Assembly (NCBI GenBank): GCA_038234815.1
Contig: JBBQSU010000099.1
Location: 1 to 12,882, forward strand
Direction: 5' to 3'
From: JBBQSU01 sp038234815
Lineage (GTDB): Bacteria > Planctomycetota > Phycisphaerae > Tepidisphaerales > Tepidisphaeraceae
DNA: 12,882 bases
Position numbers and translations under genes: made by a program. This document shows, in pieces, positions 7,503 to 12,882 of the stretch. The notes below the pieces were generated by a model. It saw only the letters and a program-made list of their open reading frames with translations, did not search any database and was not told the origin of the DNA. Numbering within the stretch: position 1 is the first letter of the stretch; each line of letters begins with the position of its first letter.

Positions 7503-7690
7503 AGTCCTGCTTCCTTTGAGTTGCGTTTGCCGATGCTCCACAGTTTGCCGAGGCATCATCGGTGGCGCCGGTCCGATAACAGACGCCGGAACGCATCTTA
7601 TCCGGCCATGCCGGGAATTTCCCATGTTGAGTGGCCGAAACATCGCCGATTGCCGATGCACACAGTAGACAAACGTTGCAGGAAAACACC
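7503..7690. promoter_or_regulatory. Divergent control region between ald and the NtrC-type regulator
   Basis: This 188-bp region is dense in symmetric elements: CCGGC-CAT-GCCGG (7602-7614), GGGAATTTCCC (7613-7623, a perfect inverted repeat around one base), and CATCG..CGATG (7641-7658) containing a tandem GCCGATT/GCCGATG pair. These could be operators for one or both genes. No clear sigma-70 promoter was found for ald. Confidence 0.4.
7632..7646 (+). promoter_or_regulatory. Weak sigma-54 promoter candidate upstream of the NtrC-type regulator
   Basis: TGGCCGAAACATCGC has GG and GC separated by the ten bases required for a -24/-12 promoter (consensus TGGCAC-N5-TTGC). It differs at two positions in the -24 element and one in the -12 element. 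Transcription would begin near 7658, about 33 bases before the ATG. The idea fits self-control by a sigma-54 activator but is only suggestive. Confidence 0.22.
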
Positions 7691-9118
7691 ATGCTCAAAG
7701 CCAATACATCCGATAAGTCGCGACTGCTGATTCTCGACGAAGACCGCATCATGCTTCAGTCACTCTCTCAGTTCCTTCGTCGCGAAGGCTACGACGTGCG
7801 CACCACCGACCGCGCTGAAGAAGCGATGAACATCCTTGAAGCCGGGACGGTGGAATTGCTGCTGGCAGACGTAAACGCTCCCGGCATTAAGCCCGCGGAA
7901 TTCCTGCGAAACCTGCGCCGGCGGTTTCCTCATGTCGTGGTGATTGTCATCACCAGCTACGGATCGATCGAAGGCGCGGTGGAGGCGACCAAGGTGGGAG
8001 CGTTTGATTACCTGACCAAGCCCATTGTGGACGACGAAATCCGGGTGGTCGTGGAAAAGGCCGTTCGGCAACAGTCCTTGCTGTTTGAGAATCAGACGCT
8101 GCGCCAGCAGCTCGACCTGCGCTTCTCACTTGAAAATGTCATAGGGCACGATCATAAGATGCTAAAGCTCTTTGATCTGGTTGAGGCCGCAGCCGACAGC
8201 CGAACCACGATGCTCATCACCGGCGAAAGTGGCACGGGCAAATCGCTGCTGGCGCGAGCGGCGCATTATAGATCCCCGCGACGAGACAAGGCGTTCATTG
8301 AAGTCAGTTGCGGTGCATTGCCCGAAACACTGCTGGAATCCGAGCTATTCGGGCATACGAAAGGTGCCTTCACCGGCGCGATAGCCGACAAGCAGGGCCG
8401 TTTTATGGTCGCCGACGCGGGTACGCTCTTTCTTGACGAGATCAACTCAGCCAGCCCGGCGATGCAGGTGAAACTGTTGCGCGTGTTACAGGAGCGCGCC
8501 TTTGAACCTGTGGGCAGTAGCGAAACAAAGAATGTTGACGTGCGTGTGATCCTGGCCAGCAATGTCGATCTGCAACAACTGGTCGCTGAGCAGAAATTTC
8601 GGCAGGACCTGTTCTATCGAATCAACGTCGTGACCCTGCGCGTGCCTCCACTGCGCGAGCGTTTGGGAGATATTCCGCTATTGGCCGGTCATTTCCTGCG
8701 CAAGTTCAAGCAGGAATCCGGGCGGGAGATCATCAGCATCACCGAAGAAGCGATGGCGTCACTTCAGCGATACAACTGGCCGGGCAACGTTCGAGAACTG
8801 GAAAATGCCATTGAGCGGGCGGTGGTTCTTTGTCGAAGGCCACAGATCGACGTGGATGACCTGCCCGAAACCGTCCAATTTCATACGCCCCACTCCAGCG
8901 CCCGCAAGAGCGCGCAGGGGTTGGCGATCGAGGATTTTGAATCCAGCCCCATGCCGCTGGCGACCGCATTGGAAACGCCCGAACGGCGGATCATCGAACT
9001 GGCCCTGAAGCGGAACAACTGGAACCGGCAAGCCACCGCCACCGAACTGGATATCAACCGCACGACGCTCTACAAGAAAATGGTGAAATACCGTCTCAAT
9101 GTCGGGGAAATGGTGTAA
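7691..9118 (+). CDS. NtrC-family sigma-54-dependent response regulator
   Basis: A 475-residue transcription activator with three domains. The receiver domain (about 11-125) has the acidic pair in LDED (16-18), phospho-acceptor D60 (LLADVNAPG), T88 and K110 (LTKPI). The AAA+ domain (about 148-383) has Walker A GESGTGKS (178-185), the sigma-54 contact loop GAFTGA (225-230), Walker B GTLFLDE (244-250) and WPGNVRELENAIER (363-376). The Fis-type helix-turn-helix spans about 440-467 (NNWNRQATATELDINRTTLY). Phosphorylated family members form rings at upstream sites and open sigma-54 promoters by ATP hydrolysis. All key residues are present, so it should be active. The start is ATG 7691 with AGGA about 8 bases upstream; a GTG at 7631 would add 20 unlikely residues. 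No sensor kinase is in the window, so its signal is unknown. It cannot be assigned to a subtype such as NtrC, AtoC or ZraR. Confidence 0.95.
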   Translation: MLKANTSDKSRLLILDEDRIMLQSLSQFLRREGYDVRTTDRAEEAMNILEAGTVELLLADVNAPGIKPAEFLRNLRRRFPHVVVIVITSYGSIEGAVEATKVGAFDYLTKPIVDDEIRVVVEKAVRQQSLLFENQTLRQQLDLRFSLENVIGHDHKMLKLFDLVEAAADSRTTMLITGESGTGKSLLARAAHYRSPRRDKAFIEVSCGALPETLLESELFGHTKGAFTGAIADKQGRFMVADAGTLFLDEINSASPAMQVKLLRVLQERAFEPVGSSETKNVDVRVILASNVDLQQLVAEQKFRQDLFYRINVVTLRVPPLRERLGDIPLLAGHFLRKFKQESGREIISITEEAMASLQRYNWPGNVRELENAIERAVVLCRRPQIDVDDLPETVQFHTPHSSARKSAQGLAIEDFESSPMPLATALETPERRIIELALKRNNWNRQATATELDINRTTLYKKMVKYRLNVGEMV

Positions 9119-9213
9119 ATCCAACGCCCGTAAAGACCCGCGAACGCGCCTTCACGGCACCTGCGGCACGCGGATATCGCAAATCTCCATGGACGTGCTG
9201 CCGGCGGGCAACA

Positions 9214-9245
9214 AGTCAAAAGAGTCATCGCATTGAATAGATGAC
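9214..9245 (-). terminator. Possible terminator of the GT-C membrane protein gene
   Basis: On the minus strand the stem GTCATC/GATGAC (9245-9240 and 9229-9224, perfect six pairs, ten-base loop) is followed directly by TCTTTT. It spans the stop codon of the membrane protein gene in the convergent gap after the response regulator. The stem is short and AT-rich, so the call is weak. Confidence 0.33.
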
Positions 9246-11207
9246 GGCAGCGGAGTTGCGGAAGACCGGCTGAAAGAGATCGGGACGGGCATCTGCAAAG
9301 GCGATCTCCGGCACGGGCTGTTGCGCGGGCATAAAGATGATGACGTGCCTGGCCGCAAGTCTGCGCAGATTGGCAATCCAAACAGCGGCGTCGGGCTGCA
9401 TCGACGGAGTGGCAAACGCCGCGTGGCCGATCCGGTCGCCGGTGAGGTGATCGCCGAAACGCGGAAGATCACGCATACCCCGCACACCTGCGCGAACTGG
9501 CGCGTAAACGATGCGTCGCTGTTGGTTGGGCGACATGAGGGGATAAATATAAAACGTGTTGGAATAGGCCAGAGTATCGCCCGGAGAGAGATGCGCGGCG
9601 ATGAACGTCCAGGCGTCGGCGGAATCCTGGCCATATACCGGAGCGTAATAGAGCGGCGCGGTCTCGACGACGGCATCGGCATACGCCTGCCATTGAACAT
9701 AGACGAATAAAACGAAACCAATACCGCCGGCGACACCGACGAGTCGGCGCGCCTGCGCGCCGGCCCAGGTCAGCCCCACCGCCGCGACGGCGAAGAGAAT
9801 TCCCCCGCCGACGAACTGCACAATCGACGAAGCATTGCCCCAACTAAAACTGGTGATCAGACAGAGGAGAGCGATTGTCCCTCCGAGCAAATACTGCACA
9901 CGATGAGCTGCGAACGTTGCCCGTATTCCAAGTCCCGCGCCGGCGAAGAGCAGAACGAAGGCCGGCATGACGAAGCGCACCTCGGCGAAAGGTGCCACGG
10001 CGATGAACAGCGCAACGATTAACGCCGGTCCGACAAGGACCGCACGCACCAGCGGATCGCGCAACCGCGAATGCCAAATGGCCCATGCGCACGCGGACAT
10101 CCACCCGGCTATCAACAGCAGGGCAGGCAGCGGCGGCAGGCTATAACTGCCGCAAAACAATACGCCAATCACCCCGCCCACGCTGCGGAGTTGCGGGGCA
10201 TTGGCGGTCGAAAACAAACCGGGCATTGATAGGACATCTATGGGAAACAGCGGGTTGCCCGTCCGCACAAATGTGCGGAAAAACCAAGGCCCTGCCAGCA
10301 CCAAGGGGCCGATGGCTATCGCCAGTGACCGCTTTATCCGGTGGCGATCCAACAACAGGAAAAAAACGGGTACAACGAGCAATGCAGTCGTTTTGCAGGC
10401 CAACATTAGCCCCAAGCTTATGGCCGTCATCCAAAGACTTCGGCGGCGGGCCGTTGCGACCAAAGCGCAGCAAAATAAAGCCGCGAGGTACACGTCGTCC
10501 TTCCCCGTCGTCACTTGGGATACCACCGGGCGGCACAACGCCAGCGCGATCATCAATAAAGCCGATACGCCCGGCGAACAGCGCAATCGTCGCAGCAGCG
10601 AGTACCCGGCGAATGCCAGCAATAGCAGGGCCGGAAACGCCACCCAGCGGGCGAGAAGATCGTTACCCGTCAAACCCATCCACCACGCGACGAAGACCGA
10701 TCCGGCGAGCGGCGAATAAGTGTTGGCGGGATTGTAGAACCAGATCGGAACCAGGCTCAACTGATGATCCTGTAACCACCTCGCCGCGATGGGAAAGTGA
10801 TAGGAAATGGCATCGTTTCCAATCACCGGCGCGCCCCGTTGGCTAAATACCACCATCGCACCAAAGCCGAGAATGAACGCCGAGGCGACGAGAAAGGGAA
10901 ACTGCCCGGAAGCCACCGCCGAGGCGGGTGAACACTCATGTATTGGCGAGCGGTTTCGGCTGGCGAACCACCAGATGACCAAGGCGGCTGCCAATGAAAA
11001 CCCGCCGACGGTTACGGGGCTGAGTATCCCCAATATTCCCGGCACGGTGACGGCCAGATACTGCACCAGAAACAGGATGAGCAACGCCCCCCACGCGGCA
11101 TCGGGAACCGCATAACGGGCCTTGCGCAAAAGCCGATAAGCCCCCATGGCGATCGTCACGGCAAGGCCGAGGGATAGAAGCAGCCGAATTTCAAGTTCAA
11201 ATGGCAC
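9225..11207 (-). CDS. Multi-pass membrane protein, GT-C-type glycosyltransferase (putative)
   Basis: A 660-residue protein with roughly a dozen hydrophobic segments between residues 5 and 505 and a soluble C-terminal part of about 150 residues. GT-C features are a first-loop acidic motif GNDAISYHFP (130-139, D132 with Y136/H137), a second acidic pair TGKDDVY (234-240), the PWFFRTFVRTGNPLFP block (307-322) typical of GT39/ArnT/PMT-like proteins, and RFVMPAF (411-417). Such enzymes transfer sugars from polyprenyl-phosphate donors to lipids or proteins on the outer face of the inner membrane; donor and acceptor here are unknown. The start is GTG 11207 without a convincing ribosome-binding site; an ATG 20 codons in would truncate the first membrane segment. 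It lies 90 bp after the SpoIID gene. An O-antigen polymerase-like protein is a less likely alternative. Confidence 0.72.
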   Translation of the reverse strand: MPFELEIRLLLSLGLAVTIAMGAYRLLRKARYAVPDAAWGALLILFLVQYLAVTVPGILGILSPVTVGGFSLAAALVIWWFASRNRSPIHECSPASAVASGQFPFLVASAFILGFGAMVVFSQRGAPVIGNDAISYHFPIAARWLQDHQLSLVPIWFYNPANTYSPLAGSVFVAWWMGLTGNDLLARWVAFPALLLLAFAGYSLLRRLRCSPGVSALLMIALALCRPVVSQVTTGKDDVYLAALFCCALVATARRRSLWMTAISLGLMLACKTTALLVVPVFFLLLDRHRIKRSLAIAIGPLVLAGPWFFRTFVRTGNPLFPIDVLSMPGLFSTANAPQLRSVGGVIGVLFCGSYSLPPLPALLLIAGWMSACAWAIWHSRLRDPLVRAVLVGPALIVALFIAVAPFAEVRFVMPAFVLLFAGAGLGIRATFAAHRVQYLLGGTIALLCLITSFSWGNASSIVQFVGGGILFAVAAVGLTWAGAQARRLVGVAGGIGFVLFVYVQWQAYADAVVETAPLYYAPVYGQDSADAWTFIAAHLSPGDTLAYSNTFYIYPLMSPNQQRRIVYAPVRAGVRGMRDLPRFGDHLTGDRIGHAAFATPSMQPDAAVWIANLRRLAARHVIIFMPAQQPVPEIAFADARPDLFQPVFRNSAAVIYSMR

Positions 11208-11215
11208 GCGGCAGG

Positions 11216-11227
11216 CAATTGTAATTG
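11216..11227 (-). promoter_or_regulatory. Candidate -10 element / AT-rich inverted repeat before the GT-C gene
   Basis: On the minus strand CAATTACAATTG is a perfect inverted repeat around two bases and contains TACAAT, five of six matches to the -10 consensus. It ends 8 bases before the GTG start at 11207, so a transcript from here would have almost no leader, which fits the missing ribosome-binding site. The -35 region is poor. Confidence 0.25.
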
Positions 11228-11297
11228 AAGTGACTCGAATCGTCGTGCCGCACCGGCTAACCGCGCCACCAGTCTTGCGCCTGCCGGACTTGACCTC

Positions 11298-12521
11298 TTA
11301 ATACGCGCGTTTCAACACTGCCCGCTGATAAGCCGCCAGCACGATATCCTCGTGGCGCATGCCTTCATCGGCCAGTTTCTCTGAGCACCACTGGCACAAT
11401 CCCGCGCCGTGCCCAAACCCGTGCCCTTCGACAAACCGCACGGTATCTGGCTCGTTGATGATCCTGAAAAAACTGCTGAATAGATTCGAATCCTGTGGGG
11501 CGTCCGTGTTCACAGCCCAGCGCATTTCCTCACCCGTCCAGCTAAAGCGTGCCCCCCGGGCGTCGGTGATAAGGAACCGGACAGGACGGCCAAACCGGCT
11601 GACCTTCTGCACGTCGATCCGTGCCAGCGGGGCCATCGCTTGCTCGGCGCGATTGCGGCGCTGGCCGAACAGTCGAAACCGTCGGGTCAGTTCGTCTTTT
11701 TTGACGGCGATTGGTCCCCAACTGAATCGCGGGGATGCATTGCACCGCCCGTGTACGTCCTGATCGCTGAGTGGCTCGATGTACGAATCACCGAACGCAT
11801 CGGACGCCGATTGCGTGATCCCCCCACAGCAACTGCTGAAATAAGCTTTGAAGATTTTTTCATGCCCCTTAAGGCCATAGGCGACGACGATGCCCGACGT
11901 GTCATTGACCGCCGATCGGCTCTTGGCGATTTCTGCGTCCAGTCCGCCATACACCTGGCTGCGCGTGTCGGCGAACAGGTCGAACGTGGGATGATTCGAC
12001 GCCCGCGCTTCCATTAACGAAAAAAGGGCATAGGTCCGGGCGACGATTGCCTGCGCGCGATAGGTTTCGACGTTCCATGAGAAAGGCAACTCCCGCGGAA
12101 GAACACCCATCAGGTAGCTATCGATGTCCAGGTCGTTAATACAGTCAAACCGAAGCGCATCGGTTGCGACAAGTCGCAGGCGACCGCGATAGTTGTTGCC
12201 GTTGACGGCAAGCGCCGTCCCGGTGGCTGGCGTGATGACCAGCGAGCCTTTTCCCAACTGAACAGAGCCGACGCGCCAGCCCGTGGGCGCCAGCTCAATG
12301 CGCACCCCTCCGGTGGGCATCGGCACGGGCATCAGGCCCGCGTTATCAATGCTGACCGACGCCCCTCGGGGGGCCGATATCACAACGCTTTCCCGGTTAT
12401 TTAAAAGGAGGACCCGGACGATCGGAATCTGTCCGGTCAGATCAGACGTAGGCGCGTCCTGGCTGCAACCGATCGGCGACAGCAGGACGAGCATCACCAT
12501 CCATCGCAGGACGTTTCTCAA
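11298..12521 (-). CDS. SpoIID/LytB-domain lipoprotein (peptidoglycan lytic enzyme family)
   Basis: SpoIID proteins cleave peptidoglycan glycan strands stripped of stem peptides. In this 407-residue product the core motif LPRELPFSWNVETYRAQAIVA (141-161) carries candidate catalytic E144 and the usual RAQAVAARTYA-like helix. Next come YFSSCCGGIT (227-236, the position of the family's S-T-C-G-G loop) and the C-terminal GHGFGHGAGLCQWC (366-379). The N-terminus MRNVLRWMVMLVLLSPIGC looks like a lipoprotein signal with Cys19, although Pro at -3 is atypical. I chose the TTG at 12521 because GGAGG lies 4 bases upstream and it gives a clean signal peptide. ATG 12500 and TTG 12572 (overlapping the previous gene's stop) are alternatives. 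The protein is Cys-rich (C231, C232, C260, C376, C379), suggesting a metal site or disulfides. It is likely outer-membrane or periplasmic and linked to wall remodelling; it lies 40 bp after the alpha-CTD gene. Confidence 0.87.
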   Translation of the reverse strand: MRNVLRWMVMLVLLSPIGCSQDAPTSDLTGQIPIVRVLLLNNRESVVISAPRGASVSIDNAGLMPVPMPTGGVRIELAPTGWRVGSVQLGKGSLVITPATGTALAVNGNNYRGRLRLVATDALRFDCINDLDIDSYLMGVLPRELPFSWNVETYRAQAIVARTYALFSLMEARASNHPTFDLFADTRSQVYGGLDAEIAKSRSAVNDTSGIVVAYGLKGHEKIFKAYFSSCCGGITQSASDAFGDSYIEPLSDQDVHGRCNASPRFSWGPIAVKKDELTRRFRLFGQRRNRAEQAMAPLARIDVQKVSRFGRPVRFLITDARGARFSWTGEEMRWAVNTDAPQDSNLFSSFFRIINEPDTVRFVEGHGFGHGAGLCQWCSEKLADEGMRHEDIVLAAYQRAVLKRAY

Positions 12522-12561
12522 TCGGCCTCCATGCCAGTGAGAACGCGTGTGAAAAGCCGGC

Positions 12562-12882
12562 CTAGCTCTCAAGCTTTCGCAGGGTCAGGCCAAAAGTCGC
12601 CAGTTGCTCTTTGATCTCAGTCAGGCTGGTCTGCCCAAAGTTCTTGCAGCCAAGCAGTTCGTCTTCGGTACGGCTGACGAGTTCGGCAAAGGTGTTGATG
12701 TCAAGCCGCTGAAGTGCCTTGCGACTGCGCACCGACAGTTCCATGTCCATCACCGATTTGCCGAGGAGTTCCGAGGACGCGTCATTGGCATCTGGCACCG
12801 CAGCGTGCGCAACGCCTTCGGGATTTTCGGAATTCTGGCCCAGATGCAGGCCCTTGGCCGCCAACAGGCTCTTTATCTCATT
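12562..12882 (-). CDS. Protein with tandem RNA polymerase alpha C-terminal-like domains, C-terminal part (5' end outside the window)
   Basis: The 106 visible residues are open to the right edge. Residues 43-104 form a complete alpha-CTD helix-hairpin-helix module: MELSVRSRKALQRLDI..FAELVSRTEDELL..KNFGQTSLTEIKEQLATFGLTL. The first visible residues, NEIKSLLAAKGLHLG, match the end of another alpha-CTD, so at least two copies are in tandem. Against E. coli alpha, the DNA-contact residues R265, G296 and S299 are kept, while N268 and K298 are replaced by Lys and Thr. The expected role is DNA, activator or polymerase-linked regulation. It is probably not the polymerase subunit itself: rpoA has a single CTD and is usually followed by rplQ, whereas a SpoIID gene follows here. 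A TTG at 12864 is not the start, because the domain match continues upstream of it. Confidence 0.85.
   Translation of the reverse strand, partial: NEIKSLLAAKGLHLGQNSENPEGVAHAAVPDANDASSELLGKSVMDMELSVRSRKALQRLDINTFAELVSRTEDELLGCKNFGQTSLTEIKEQLATFGLTLRKLES

Noticed and set aside
7503..7661. N-terminal extension of alanine dehydrogenase to a start at 7661
   Set aside because: The family begins with MKIGVPRE at 7502, which has a good ribosome-binding site and puts R15, K75, H96 and D270 at their standard numbers.
10085..10846. A 253-codon plus-strand open frame inside the GT-C gene
   Set aside because: It is antisense to a protein with coherent membrane segments and GT-C motifs; the product is Arg/Pro/Ser-rich with no recognisable fold.
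12562..12864. Annotation as the RNA polymerase alpha subunit (rpoA)
   Set aside because: At least two alpha-CTDs in tandem, changed contact residues and absence of rplQ downstream fit a paralogue better.
1..12882. CRISPR arrays, insertion sequences, tRNA or rRNA genes, prophage or defence modules
   Set aside because: I saw no regular direct repeats with spacers, no transposase or integrase motifs, no tRNA-like cloverleaf or rRNA sequence; all sizeable intervals are accounted for by ordinary genes.

Overview
The window reads as chromosomal DNA of a GC-rich, Gram-negative-type bacterium, most likely a planctomycete (Planctomycetota, perhaps Phycisphaerae). That assignment is an inference. It rests on a SpoIVB-type S55 peptidase with a secreted beta-propeller partner, a stand-alone protein with repeated RNA polymerase alpha C-terminal domains, a SpoIID/LytB lipoprotein in an otherwise non-sporulation setting, an isolated rpmH, and frequent GTG/TTG starts. 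I see no mobile element, CRISPR array, tRNA or rRNA.

Layout. (1) The left edge holds the first 125 codons of RNase III on the minus strand. A 303-bp divergent control region separates it from a plus-strand cluster: a secreted S55 peptidase-like protein, 15 bp later a secreted seven-motif beta-propeller protein, and 34 bp later the 44-residue ribosomal protein bL34 (rpmH). (2) Converging on this is a minus-strand group: alanine dehydrogenase (ald), a small TPR protein 21 bp further on, and a calcineurin-like metallophosphoesterase whose start is next to or overlaps the TPR stop. (3) Divergent from ald is an orphan NtrC-type sigma-54 response regulator with intact receiver, AAA+ and Fis-type helix-turn-helix parts; no histidine kinase is visible. 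(4) Converging on that regulator is a minus-strand group entering from the right edge: the end of a protein with at least two alpha-CTD modules, then a SpoIID/LytB lipoprotein, then a GT-C-type multi-pass membrane glycosyltransferase.

How the parts fit. RNase III, bL34 and the alpha-CTD protein belong to RNA processing, translation and transcription. The S55 protein, propeller, SpoIID lipoprotein and GT-C protein all point to the cell envelope. Alanine dehydrogenase links pyruvate, alanine and ammonium, and the neighbouring NtrC-type regulator could plausibly, but not demonstrably, control it.

The items most worth pursuing are: the S55 protein, in which the GxSGSP serine motif comes before the GHP histidine motif (the reverse of my recollection of SpoIVB) and which is paired with a beta-propeller carrying a proline-rich insert; the tandem alpha-CTD protein; an apparent loss of a metal-binding Asp in RNase III; and rpmH without rnpA.
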